Notes: generated by a model from the sequence alone, not told the origin. A stretch of DNA of 64,000 nt from Halobacteriales archaeon YIM A00010 (GCA_025041175.1 JAKCFJ010000003.1:310001-374000), one strand, 5' to 3'. Counted from the stretch's first letter, positions 36,082 through 45,844 are shown. Program-made: numbers and translations.

Positions 36082-36792
36082 ATGGAACGCTCCCCAAACG
36101 TGCCGGTGCGGTCCGTTGAGACAACCCTCAGTCTTCTTGGGCAACTCCAAGAGCGGGATGGTGCGGGTGTCTCGGAGTTGGCATCAGAGCTTAACATAGC
36201 GAAAAGTACCGTTCACAACCACCTCCGGACGCTCGAACGACACGAATACGTCGTTCGAGAGGACGATGAGTTCCGTCTCAGTTTTCGGTTTCTTGATCTC
36301 GGTAATCATGTTCGCGTACGCGAGCAGGAATTCGACCTTGTCCAGCCGAAGGTCCGCGAGATAGCCAACGAAACGGGAGAAACATGCCAATTTTTCGTTC
36401 GAGAGTTTGATCGCGCCGTGATCGTGTTTATGGAACACGGCGAACAGGCGGTCAAGACCAAAACTCGCGTTGGTACTCGGATTCAACTTGACCAACTAGC
36501 TGCTGGGCGAGTGCTTGCAGCAATGGAGGAGGGGGAAAACGACAAAGGAGACGACTCTGACAGCGCAACGCTCGCTACAGACGGATACCTCGTAACAGAT
36601 GAGGCGTACATCAAGGGTCTCCACGCCATCGCAGTACCGATAACGAAAACTGATGACGAAGTCGTGGGTGCGCTAAGCGTCGCCGGACCCGCCCATCGTC
36701 TCCGCAATGAAGAGTACGAACACAATATTGCTGACCTCCTACTGAATGTATCCAACGAATTGGAATTGAATGTAAGCTATTCTCGCTATTGA
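36082..36792 (+). CDS. IclR-family transcriptional regulator (shortened effector domain)
   Basis: A 236-residue regulator. Winged HTH at about residues 10-65 (SELASELNIAKSTVHNHLRTLERHEYV), then the effector domain with QLAAGRVLAAME and VVGALSVAGPAHRLRNEE. The usual segment between these (a HGLP...T.N.IT..DEL stretch seen in the other IclR proteins here) is replaced by a shorter acidic linker (EGENDKGDDSDSATLATDG), so the effector pocket may differ. It lies beside the FGGY kinase-aldolase cluster and is its likely regulator. Confidence 0.9.
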   Translation: MERSPNVPVRSVETTLSLLGQLQERDGAGVSELASELNIAKSTVHNHLRTLERHEYVVREDDEFRLSFRFLDLGNHVRVREQEFDLVQPKVREIANETGETCQFFVREFDRAVIVFMEHGEQAVKTKTRVGTRIQLDQLAAGRVLAAMEEGENDKGDDSDSATLATDGYLVTDEAYIKGLHAIAVPITKTDDEVVGALSVAGPAHRLRNEEYEHNIADLLLNVSNELELNVSYSRY

Positions 36793-38298
36793 TGTATAAT
36801 AAAATATTTTTATTTATACTTTATTGTTCTGTTGATCAGAACACGATGGTGTGCAGTGGTCTCTGGATTTAAGACATTATCGGGCAATAATCGGTACACA
36901 TCAGTGGTATACTGATCTGTTCCGAATTCAGCCGTTCACCATTCCAATAGTACTGTTGTAATGCCCAGCCTGTGCTTATTGAGAATCGCTATAGGGAATA
37001 CTACTGAAATCCATACGCATGAAGGATGCAACCATGCGAAGGAACTGGTGAATTGGAATGTCTGGGAGAAACAACTCTACGACACTTATGATAACGATCA
37101 CAGACCGAAACCGTGGTCGGTATCTGCAAGGATCTCAGTCTCGAGACTCCCCGTATCCGAGACTAAGACGGACCAAAACTCACGTCTTCGTTGCTCTGTC
37201 TTCAATTAGCTATCGTACTTGCCAACCATGACTAGGGAGATGACATTGCTAGCCCAGTCGTCACACTATGAGAATAATTTCACACACCCACCAGAGATAG
37301 TCAGCCATGTACTTGGAGGCACACCCGACAGCAGTGCTGCTTCACGCGCAGGCCGAATATGTGTTGGATAATTGTTGGGATGATCTGATTGACCGTCTGT
37401 TCAGTGCCCACCATCCAAATGTGGTTGAGAGTAGCGTACTCAAGCAGGTCGAAGACTTATTCCATGTGATCGTTGAACTGGTTAGCCGTCCGCACTCTGT
37501 CCTGTTACAAACGTACTGTCGTAATAGATAGATCAACTGGCCGCTCACAGTCGCGGTCGTCGGGAGTATGGCGGCGATAACACTGGAGTAGGCATGACAG
37601 TCCTAGCAGCGAGGACTCCACCGCCAATACCACTCCGTGAGCGACAGCTGATCGGCTGACACTGACAAACAATAATATCCGTACATTTCATAGTATACTC
37701 TGATATCGCTATTGTATAATCATAATAGATATATTTCCTATATTTTGTAGAAATAATACATTATTAAATAAAATATCCAATATATTATTCCAGAATTTGT
37801 GCTTGCTCCAATAGGCGTGCTTTCTCCGGATCGATCTCGTCGATGTATAATTGTCCAGACGGTTCACGGGTCATCTTACGTCTTGTCCCGACTATATCCG
37901 CGCTGTAGTCGCAGATGGTATCCAATCAGTGTTCGATGTGCAAACGACTCGAAGCGTGGATGCCCACCTGAACATCAACAATCATCAAATGTATATCTAA
38001 CTTTTTCTGTATTCTGAACATAGCGAGTACACATTTGATGAAGGAATGTTTTACAACTAACTGAGGTCGGCTAGGTAATCACTAAATGCACATGTAACTA
38101 TTTGCTGCAGCTATCTCCTATACGTATTAAAGAGGCTGTGGGTGGAATGAGTTGCCATCTCGTAATCTGATTTTCAAGATGTGAAATAAACGAGAGTGCG
38201 GTAGCGCTACCACTCACCAACCAGCGGTCGCAGGAGGTTCGGGCCTCAATCAGGTAGATCGAGTCCATAGCACTGCTTTGCAATCGTCAGGAATCGTT
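36793..38298. other. 1.5-kb gene-poor, A/T-rich region
   Basis: No intact gene is convincing. Short frames at 36961-37209 and 37307-37531 lack a halophile composition. A minus-strand frame near 37790-37880 ends YIDEIDPEKARLLEQAQILE and may be the tail of a lost gene. 37680-37800 is strongly A/T-rich. The motif TTACAAACGTACTGT at 37505-37519 recurs at 44451-44465, and part of the same sequence occurs at 36950-36964. The region looks like an insertion/deletion scar. Confidence 0.5.
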
Positions 38299-39081
38299 TT
38301 AATCACTATCAGTCAGTCGTCTGCTCCGAGACGCCACGATGTCCAGCCCAGGACTGTAGTAGTACACCGGCTCGGCATCCGGCCGGACGAAGCCGTCGGC
38401 ACGCAGCAGGGTATCGGTCTCGACGGTCGCTGTAGCGGGATACAGCGTCCAGGGGTCGTGGCGCACGTCGGTGTAGCGAAGCGATCCATTGGGAGCCTCA
38501 GTGTAGAAGCGGTAGCGCTCGACGAGGAACTCCGCGAACGGATCCGAGGTGGCGTCGAACGGTTCGCCGGTCGGCCAGTAGGTGGCCTCGTACCGACCGG
38601 GACGGGCACCAGGGTGGTGTCGCCGGCTGTCGAATCGTACGCGACCGTCGGCTACAGAGAGCGAGATGCGGGCGTAGTAGTACGGGAGGTGGTGGAACAG
38701 GCGCGCGCCGGTGACAGTGGCGAGCCCCTGAGCGTCCAGGCTGAAGAAGTAGACGCTGGGGACGCCGTCGTGGGTGACGTACGTTCGGACGTTGATTTCC
38801 GGGAGGCGAACGCCGAGTCTGCGGGGGAGCCCCTTCGGCCGGACGGCGACATTAGTGAAAGGGACGACCGAGAGCCACGCACTCCCGTCATGGCGGTCTG
38901 CAGCGAGCGATTCGGGGAGATGGGAGTCCATCAGTGTCGGGTCGATGGGCCAGTTCTCGAACAGCAACTGCCGCCAGCCCATCGCAAGAGAGATCACCAT
39001 GTGTTCAGCTTCGGGGCGACAGAAAAGAGTCTCCCGTTCTCCATCTGTCCAGTGGTGCTGTCCGTGTTCGGTGACACCCAT
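38299..39081 (-). CDS. DUF2071 family protein
   Basis: About 260 residues. The body is a clear DUF2071 (YqjF-like) protein: ISLAMGWRQLLFENWPID, PESLAADRHDGSAWLSVVPF, GVRLPEINVRTYVTHDGVPSVYFFSLDA and WTLYPATATVETDTLLRADG. The start is taken at the ATG of MGVTEHGQHHWTDGE; a start nearer LAMGW is possible. The longer upstream frame to 39507 is not similar to the family. Function of DUF2071 is unknown; the fold resembles acetoacetate decarboxylase-like proteins. Confidence 0.8.
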   Translation of the reverse strand: MGVTEHGQHHWTDGERETLFCRPEAEHMVISLAMGWRQLLFENWPIDPTLMDSHLPESLAADRHDGSAWLSVVPFTNVAVRPKGLPRRLGVRLPEINVRTYVTHDGVPSVYFFSLDAQGLATVTGARLFHHLPYYYARISLSVADGRVRFDSRRHHPGARPGRYEATYWPTGEPFDATSDPFAEFLVERYRFYTEAPNGSLRYTDVRHDPWTLYPATATVETDTLLRADGFVRPDAEPVYYYSPGLDIVASRSRRLTDSD

Positions 39082-39740
39082 TCGAGCAGACCATCGACGG
39101 GTTCGCCTACTGCCGCGTGGCTCGTACGTGCTCGTATCCTCACCTGAAAAGCACCGAGCGGCTCGATGATCAGACTGGCGAGCAAACCCCTGAACACGAA
39201 CGTGATGGCGGTGATGAACAGAAAGCGTTCGCCGCCCGTGACATGACAGACAATCACCCCGTGGTACCCCGGTCGAGTATCCAGGAGCCACGTCCGTGGG
39301 ATTATGCGCGAGCTCGCTCTCGACAGTACGTATCGCGCACAGGTCGAGCACTTCTGCGCGGTCACCCGGTACACTCTCTACGCCGAGGAGAATGACTGTG
39401 AGAAAGACGAGGACCTTCGGCTCCAGACTGTTGCGTGGGCAGATGTGGCCGACTGGGAGGTGTCCGCCGAGGATCTCCCGAGGAATGACGCAATTGCCAT
39501 TAACCAACGATCCACCGCTAAACGTTGATTAACGATTTTGTCGCATTGCATCGCAGTCGAGGGATTTTACAACTTGATACCGGCGTGATTGCTTCGTGTC
39601 TCATTCGGCACACGGTGTGTACTCGCCGTCGATGGCAAGTTTCACTGACGTTCACAATATTGATTTGGTTATGGAATCGCGAACGTACTGGATTTCTATG
39701 GATATAATTGTAACGATGAAAGCACAAATCACGGCACTGT
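39082..39740. other. Region with fragments only
   Basis: A minus-strand frame near 39000-39300 reads YHGVIVCHVTGGERFLFITA and onward as one hydrophobic span, like a piece of a membrane protein. A plus-strand frame at 39304-39528 (74 codons, acidic, RAQVEHFCAVTRYTLYAEEND) could be a small gene or a tail. Neither can be named, and the two overlap on opposite strands, so at most one is real. Confidence 0.4.
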
Positions 39741-40207
39741 CTAGTTCTGCAGTTTCTCATCAACTGCAATCCGCGACCCGCCCGCCGTGATTGCCCTGTA
39801 CCAGCCCATGATGGACTCATAACGGTTCCCAGAGTAGTAGTCCGAGATTAGTATCGGAATGATTATTATTAGCATGGCCACCGCGATCCCGCCGAAGACC
39901 CGTATCAGGAGGATTAAGTAGATCGAATCCAGGAAGAACGCGATGCTCGTCCCGAACCCGTAGATCAGTATCGACGCGATCAGCACCGGCTTTCGCTTGT
40001 ATCGGTCGAGAAGATACCCGACGATCGGCGCCGACATCGTGCTGACCATCGGCGCGAGCGTTTCCGAGTTCGGCAGGTGAGAGAACGTGCTCTGAATCGC
40101 CGGGATGGTCGGATTGATCAGCGCCCCGAGAACGATGCCATCACCGGGATGAGCAGGAGCGTCACGAGCATCGGCCAGTGGAATGATCGTGTATCTTCTG
40201 TTGCCAT
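39741..40207 (-). pseudogene. Truncated and frameshifted MFS transporter
   Basis: From the ATG at 40205-40207 the frame reads MATEDTRSFHWPMLVTLLLIPVMA. A one-base shift near 40130 is then needed to continue VLGALINPTIPAIQSTF. The MFS loop GYLLDRYKRKPVLIAS and two or three more spans (LILLIRVFGGIAVAMLIIIIPILISDYYSG) follow. The gene ends at 39741 after about one third of a normal MFS protein. It is a relic, possibly of the transporter that once served the neighbouring uronate genes. Confidence 0.75.
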
Positions 40208-40553
40208 TCTCACTCACCAGTGATTGCACTCGCATTCGAGTCGTGGGGATCCGCGAGGGCGTTCGGTACGTTCCCTCGATCACTCATTCCGTTATACCTC
40301 GGCAACGATCGAAATGCTGTTGTCCGGTCTACGGACCACCTGCATATTACATCGTTCACGTGTCTCACTGATCATAGCGCAGCCAACTGTTCACGTTTTA
40401 TTATATTAATAATCTTCGATTCGTATCAATCCCGGAGTGATCGCTAGAGGGAATGCGAGACGATATTATCGCGTCACAGCGTCCAAAATTATTGGGGATC
40501 GGTGATGGCACGGAGAGAACGTTATTAATGATCCGGCGTGGAAAGATATTCAC
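40208..40553. other. Promoter region between MFS relic and IclR gene
   Basis: No gene. TTATTAAT at 40522-40529 is placed about 28 bases before the IclR ATG at 40554 and is a good TATA box candidate. An A/T-rich block lies at 40395-40425. Confidence 0.5.
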
Positions 40554-41336
40554 ATGGGCCATGAGGAAGACGACTCCGGATCGAGCAATCGAATCAAGTC
40601 CGTTGAGAATGCGTTCAACATCGTTGAAACGATTCAGACGCTCGAACGCTGCGGTGTCTCTGCGCTCGCGGACCACCACGATATCCCGAAAAGCACAGCT
40701 CATATCTACCTCAAAACGCTTCAAGAACTCGGATACGTGATCAAAGAGGACGGCGAATATCGGCTCAGTTTTCGGTTTCTCGAACTTGGTGGAACGGTTC
40801 GTCACAGCCGAAGCATCTATCAGGTAGCGAGGTCGGAGATCGATAGCGTGGCCGGATCCACCGGTGAGGTGGGCACTATCGGATACGAAGAAGACGGGAT
40901 GCGAGTGCTCGTGTACCGGTCCGAACCGGTCGAAGGCGTCTCGGACAACGCGCCCACGGGGGAGTTCACCCGAATGCACTGGACTGCAGTCGGGAAGGTC
41001 CTCTTATCACATCACTCGAACACTGAGATCCGGAACATCGTCGATCGACATGGACTTCCCGCAGCGACGGAGAACACGATTACGGACGTCGATGAACTCG
41101 TTGCGGAGGTCGATACGATCCGTTCGCAGGGCTATTCGATCGAAGACGAAGAACGGGTTACCGGCGTCAAATCCGTCGGTGTCCCGGTCGCGGACGACGA
41201 AAACAAGGCGGGCAACTCCGCCATCTCCATCGCGGGACCGAAACACCGATTCAGCGACGAACGAATTGAGGACGAACTGCTGCCCGAACTACGGAATGCG
41301 GCAAACGTGATCGAACTCCAATACAAGCACTATTAG
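40554..41336 (+). CDS. IclR-family transcriptional regulator
   Basis: A 260-residue regulator with an HTH at about residues 14-70 (SALADHHDIPKSTAHIYLKTLQELGYV) and a full effector domain (MHWTAVGKVLLSHHS, VDRHGLPAATENTITDVDEL, SAISIAGPKHRFSDER). It lies 265 bases upstream of uxaC in the same direction and is the probable regulator of the glucuronate genes; this is inferred from position. A leaderless promoter (TTATTAAT) precedes it. Confidence 0.92.
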   Translation: MGHEEDDSGSSNRIKSVENAFNIVETIQTLERCGVSALADHHDIPKSTAHIYLKTLQELGYVIKEDGEYRLSFRFLELGGTVRHSRSIYQVARSEIDSVAGSTGEVGTIGYEEDGMRVLVYRSEPVEGVSDNAPTGEFTRMHWTAVGKVLLSHHSNTEIRNIVDRHGLPAATENTITDVDELVAEVDTIRSQGYSIEDEERVTGVKSVGVPVADDENKAGNSAISIAGPKHRFSDERIEDELLPELRNAANVIELQYKHY

Positions 41337-41463
41337 GCCCCGATACACAGTCGTCTGCCGTGCTTCGATAGCGTAGCCAACGCATCCGTATCAGTGCGTG
41401 TCTTGTGACTGCGTTGGTTTTTTCGCGGATTCGGTTGCCGTGATTTTGCGTTCGACCACATGG

Positions 41464-41576
41464 TTATACTGTCGGTCATAGATCTGCGAACACTCAGTCG
41501 CCAGTTCAGCCAGCAGTGCGCTCCATGATCCCGAAGCGTCCACTGCCGGTTTACGTAATTATGACCGATAGTATAA
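41464..41576. repeat. MITE-like inverted-repeat element upstream of uxaC
   Basis: TTATACTGTCGGTCATA (41464-41480) is repeated in inverted form at 41560-41576 with one mismatch in 17. The 79 bases between carry no gene, although one minus-strand frame through the left arm stays open (ALLAELATECSQIYDRQYN). A second pair with the same core (ATACTGTCGGTCA) lies at 45533-45633. The right arm contains AGTATAAT, placed to act as the uxaC TATA box. Confidence 0.6.
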
Positions 41577-41578
41577 TG
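41569..41578 (+). promoter_or_regulatory. TATA box of uxaC, inside the inverted repeat arm
   Basis: TAGTATAATG is centred about 28 bases before the uxaC ATG at 41602. The first six bases belong to the right arm of the inverted-repeat element. Confidence 0.5.
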
Positions 41579-41601
41579 TTGGTTCCGTACAACCGTCCTG
41601 T

Positions 41602-42966
41602 ATGAGCTTCCTTGATGAGGAATATCTCCTCGGCTCGGAGCCAGCACGACAGCTATACGATGAGATTCGGGAGCTCCCGATTCTCGATCCCCACAGTCAC
41701 CTCGACGTGCAGGCGGTCGCACGAAACGAGGGCTGGGACGACATCTGGGAAGTGGAAGGTGCGACCGACCACTACGTCTGGCAGTTGATGCGAAAACGCG
41801 GTGTTCCCGAGCGAAAAATCACTGGTTCGGCATCCAATCGGGAGAAGTGGATGGCCCTCGCAGAAGTCTTCCCCCAGTTCGCGGGCAATCCCACCTACGA
41901 GTGGATCCACCTCGATCTCAAACGACGGTTCGGTATCGAGAAACTCATCTCTGGTGACACGGCTGAGGAGATATGGACGGAAACGAAAGATATGCTCGAA
42001 TCGCCCGAGATGCGACAGCAGGCCCTGCTCGAGGAGATGAACGTCGAAGTCGTCTCCAGCACCGACGATCCCGTTTCGGACCTCGAACACCACCGACGAC
42101 TCGAGGATGATCTCGAGGAGGTCACCGTCCGGCCGACGTGGCGACCCGACACCGCGATGAAGATCGACGAGGCAGGATGGCGCGAGTACGTTGATGATCT
42201 CGCGGGGGCGACCGATACCGACACCTCGGACCTCGACGGCTTTCTCACGGCCCTCGAGGTCAGCCACGAGTACTTCGAAAACCACGGCTGTCGGGCGAGC
42301 GACCACGGCCTGCGCGAGGTCGTTTCGAAACCCGTGAGCGACCGCAGAGCGGCCGACATCTATCAGAGAGCCTACGCCGGCGAGACGATCGCTTCCGACG
42401 ACGTGACCGATTTCCAGGCGTACGTCCTCGAACGGATCGGTGAACTGAACCGCGACACTGGCTGGGTGACACAGTTCCACATCGGTCCCGTTCGAGACTA
42501 CCGCGACTCGCTGTACGACGAACTCGGCCCGGACGCCGGCGGTGACGTCTCCACACAGCACATCGAGCTCGCGGAGAACCTCGAGTATTTCCTCAATCGC
42601 TTCGACGAGGAACTCCAGATCGTCCTCTACACAGTCGATCCGACGCACTACCCGACCGTCGCAACGATCTCTCGCGCGTTCCCCAACGTCAGCGTCGGCG
42701 CAGCGTGGTGGTTCAACGATAGCCCCACCGGTATGCGCAGACAACTGGAGTACGTCAGTACCGTCGATCTGTTAGCGAACCACGGCGGGATGGTCAGTGA
42801 TTCCCGCAAACTACTCTCGTTCGACTCTCGATTCGAGATGTTCCGGCGGTCGCTCGCTGACACTGTCGGATCGATGGTCGAGCAAGGACAGATCCCGCAC
42901 GGCGTCGCGGAGGATTTGGTGCGAGAAGTTGCGTACGACCGACCTACAGCCCTCTGGCGGTTCTAA
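41602..42966 (+). CDS. uxaC: Glucuronate (uronate) isomerase
   Basis: A 454-residue amidohydrolase-superfamily enzyme of the UxaC family. It converts D-glucuronate to D-fructuronate (and galacturonate to tagaturonate) in the cytoplasm. Seen are the metal-binding ILDPHSHLD (His31, His33), the conserved CRASDHGL, TQFHIGPVRDYRD, and a late SDSRKLLSFDSRFEMFRR block. Length is normal. It is paired, convergently, with a UxuB-type SDR that would act next, and an IclR regulator gene lies upstream. The sequence gives a clear family call; the natural uronate is inferred. Confidence 0.93.
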   Translation: MSFLDEEYLLGSEPARQLYDEIRELPILDPHSHLDVQAVARNEGWDDIWEVEGATDHYVWQLMRKRGVPERKITGSASNREKWMALAEVFPQFAGNPTYEWIHLDLKRRFGIEKLISGDTAEEIWTETKDMLESPEMRQQALLEEMNVEVVSSTDDPVSDLEHHRRLEDDLEEVTVRPTWRPDTAMKIDEAGWREYVDDLAGATDTDTSDLDGFLTALEVSHEYFENHGCRASDHGLREVVSKPVSDRRAADIYQRAYAGETIASDDVTDFQAYVLERIGELNRDTGWVTQFHIGPVRDYRDSLYDELGPDAGGDVSTQHIELAENLEYFLNRFDEELQIVLYTVDPTHYPTVATISRAFPNVSVGAAWWFNDSPTGMRRQLEYVSTVDLLANHGGMVSDSRKLLSFDSRFEMFRRSLADTVGSMVEQGQIPHGVAEDLVREVAYDRPTALWRF

Positions 42967-42992
42967 GACCGCCCGAATCGAATTATTCCGTT

Positions 42993-43817
42993 TCAGACGC
43001 CACTGAACGCGGAGAACCCGCCGTCGACTGGGATCACGGCTCCGTGAACGAACTCGGACCCCGGTGAGAGCAACCACAGGACGGTCGTCGAGAGGTTCTC
43101 CGGATCACCGAACCGTTCTTGTGGCGTGTGATCGATGATCGTCTGGCCGCGGTCGGTGTACTCGCCCGTCTCCTCGTCGATCAACAGATACCGGTTCTGT
43201 TCCGTGAGGAAGAATCCGGGTGCGATCGCGTTGACGCGGATGTCCGGCGAGTAATTGTGGGCCATATGGACCGCCAGCCACTCGGTGAAATTCGACACGG
43301 CGGCCTTCGCGCCCGAGTACGCCGGAATCTTGGTCAACGGCGTGAGCGCGTTCATCGACGAAATGTTCAGAATGACACCTTCGCCCCGCTCGACCATGTA
43401 CTGCCCGAACACTTGGGATGCGAGCACTGTCCCCACGAAATTGACGTTCAGTACCGTCTCAAAGCCGTCTTTCGGAAGATCGAAGAAGGACGTTTCGGGG
43501 CCTGTCGTCGCTTCCGGGCTGTTCCCGCCGGCCGCGTTGATGAGAACATCGATCTGACCGTATTCGTCGATGACCGTCTCGGCCGCCGCCTCTAGCTCCG
43601 ACCGATCGAGGACTGATGCCGGAACCGTGAGGTGATCGATATCCAACTCCGCGAGTTCGTCACTGGTCTCCTGTAGTCCGTCCCGGCCCCGAGCGAGGAT
43701 GACGACCGTACCGCCGTTCTTCCCGATCGCTTTCGCCATTTCCGAGCCGAGAACGCCCGATCCGCCCGTTATTACGCACACTTTTCCGTCTATATCGAAT
43801 TCGTTAGGCACGTTCAT
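42993..43817 (-). CDS. uxuB: SDR oxidoreductase, UxuB-type D-mannonate dehydrogenase (fructuronate reductase)
   Basis: A 274-residue SDR with cofactor motif TGGSGVLG (about 16-23), NAAGGNSPEATT, the catalytic block ISSMNALTPLTKIPAYSGAK (Tyr-x3-Lys) and the tail GAVIPVDGGFSAFSGV. The NSPEATT/SFFDL insert and the SMNAxTPLTKIPAYSGAKAA block are those of the SDR-type UxuB found in uronate operons, which reduces D-fructuronate to D-mannonate with NAD(P)H. ATG at 43815-43817 begins the family N-terminus. With uxaC it forms the first two steps of the Ashwell route. A mannonate dehydratase is not in the window. Confidence 0.85.
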   Translation of the reverse strand: MNVPNEFDIDGKVCVITGGSGVLGSEMAKAIGKNGGTVVILARGRDGLQETSDELAELDIDHLTVPASVLDRSELEAAAETVIDEYGQIDVLINAAGGNSPEATTGPETSFFDLPKDGFETVLNVNFVGTVLASQVFGQYMVERGEGVILNISSMNALTPLTKIPAYSGAKAAVSNFTEWLAVHMAHNYSPDIRVNAIAPGFFLTEQNRYLLIDEETGEYTDRGQTIIDHTPQERFGDPENLSTTVLWLLSPGSEFVHGAVIPVDGGFSAFSGV

Positions 43818-44127
43818 CGTCGACGCCGTGTTGAGTCTGTTTTGTACACGGGAGTATGAAGCTTTGTGATTTCGGGGATGCACGCGGCGGGACCGGCGCT
43901 ATCGAACGACCTGATCGTTCAATACTGTTGGACGCTAGTCCGGATCGACGAAAGCAACGGTACGGAGACAGGGCCGATAGAACGATGGTATGAGGCTGTA
44001 TTGACGGGATCCGTGCGTCCACTATCGTTGGATCTCGGGTACGTTCGGACGCTGGGAAAAACTCGGTGCGCTGGGATCGTCACGCCCGATCATCGTCTGT
44101 GGGACAAACGTCAGTGCGAATCGCGCC
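43818..44127. other. Upstream region of the uxuB-type gene, no gene seen
   Basis: 310 bases. Frames are short. I see no repeat. It probably holds the promoter of the SDR gene close to 43840-43860. Confidence 0.4.
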
Positions 44128-44391
44128 GTAATCGAACTGTTGGATGAGCTCGATCGGATCGAAGAACAGGGGTTCGCGCTCAACGACGAAGAGATGATAA
44201 AAGGGAACCGAGCGGTCGGCGCTGTGATCACACGGGATGACGGGATGGTGGAAGGCGCGATCAGCATTTCGGGTCGGCCAATCACTGGAAAGAACAGCTC
44301 CTTCACGAGGAACTCCCCCGTTCCGTACTCCGAAGCGCAAACAACATCGAAATCGACCTGTATTCGAACATGGTACTTTGATGTGTGGTTT
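44128..44391 (+). pseudogene. IclR regulator C-terminal remnant
   Basis: One frame reads AVIELLDELDRIEEQGFALN, then AVGAVITRDDGMVEGAISIS, the end of an IclR effector domain. A frameshift near 44290-44300 is needed to continue ELLHEELPRSVLRSANNIEI up to the natural end, as in intact IclR proteins. No HTH part is found upstream. A fifth IclR gene therefore once stood here, next to the uronate genes. Confidence 0.75.
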
Positions 44392-45532
44392 GTGTATATC
44401 AATAGCTGTACCCGCTCTCGTGCTCTGTGAGTACGAGGAACGTTGGGAAATTACAAACGTACTGTTGTAATGCATGCCATCGGGACCTCCGTGGTTCTAT
44501 CACTCACAGGAGGACCGAGTCGTTCGTCACACCGGAAATGCAGTTCCGCACCACAGACCGAGTATCTCGCGGGCTTCGTCCGGCGTCGCGGACTCGTGAC
44601 CGAGTTCGTGGATGATTCTGACGACATGCTCCTGTTGTCAACTCTGTTGTTCTACTTTCTAGGCGTGTTTCTCTGAAGAACCACCAAGATCATTAGAAAT
44701 AATCACTCGGATCTGTACGGAGATTCAACCAAGTGTATCGTCGATTGCTGTGGTGTTTTTCGGAAAGGGTGAAGTGACGGCTGTCGGCTTGACTTTCAGC
44801 TACCGCTACAACTTCGACAGAGATCCGTTCGGACTCCTGTCACTCTCACGAGAGGGGTTGCGACGGGCCGCCACCCGAACAGTGACAGCGATCGGTGCAG
44901 CTGTCAAGTCGGAACAAGCCCATCGACTAGTCGCGCCTGATGGTCTACAGCGGTCTATTAACGGCTGTGTACCAGCCGATATACGGGATCAGGGGTAACC
45001 TATAGGAGACATCCAATGTTTCCTGGTGGGACGCAGTATGGAACACGGTTGTCCAGAGCGGTAGATGCCAGCGCTATCCTGCGTAAACAGGTCTATTTCG
45101 TGTTGGCAACGACAATCACCACTCGGACGCAGGCACACAGACTACCGTAGAGCTGGGTTATCATGATCGTCCATATTCAGTGTAGACACAGCCCTCGTGA
45201 TCGACACGGCAGCTGCTTCTGCTGGTGTATACATCGTTCACTTCTCAATAGACACGTCGTTTCGTGGTATCGATGTGGACGTGACGATTGCTCCGGGTGT
45301 GGGTGTCAGATCCGGCGCAGTATCGAGACGATAGTTGGCTATCATTGCCCACGATTACGCTCCTTCGGACATCAGTGTGCACTATCTATATGAGTAGCTA
45401 TTTCTACCGTTATCATGAATATCAGTAAAAATATAAATATATCGATAAAATAGTGTACAATAGCCGTGGATTGTTCCATCTACTACCGTCTAGAACACGG
45501 CTCATGCACAGATTCTGAGTTTTACAACGCTG

Positions 45533-45633
45533 ATACTGTCGGTCAGAAAGCCGTTGCTCATTGATTCGATCTATCCGGTCGTAGTCTATGAGTTTGCGAT
45601 GGCAGTTATTGAAATACGTCTGACAGACAGTAT
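45533..45633. repeat. Second element with ATACTGTCGGTCA-type inverted ends
   Basis: ATACTGTCGGTCAGA at 45533-45547 is repeated inverted at 45619-45633 with one mismatch in 15. The first 13 bases are also part of the ends of the element at 41464-41576. The interior is unlike that of the other copy and holds no gene. It could be a diverged MITE, but two copies are few. Confidence 0.45.
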
Positions 45634-45736
45634 AAATAGCCATCGTTCGTCAGAAAATCTGTTATTCGTATCACGCAGGCGCTCTGCCCACCCGCAGTGC
45701 CGAATCCAGCAATCTCGATCCAACGACAGATGTCTA

Positions 45737-45844
45737 TACACCCGGACACGAATAGATCAACATGCAGGTGACCGCATCCATGCCACCAGGATTGGTCCCG
45801 GCCAATCAGACGACGTATCGTTACATGAATCGTGTCCGGGTGTA
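45737..45844. mobile_element. MITE copy 3
   Basis: 104-bp element with CACCCGGACACGA ends bordered by TA, in the same orientation as copy 1 and about 165 bases upstream of the membrane protein gene at 46010. It differs from copy 2 at two positions, so these two are the closest pair. Confidence 0.85.

Noticed and set aside
37307-37531. A 74-codon frame in the gene-poor stretch
   Set aside because: No family recognised, composition not halophile-like, and it is surrounded by decayed sequence.
45163-45393. A 76-codon Cys/His/Arg-rich frame that might suggest a zinc protein
   Set aside because: Cysteines are not in ribbon spacing; another frame of the same stretch looks more protein-like, so it is likely a shadow.
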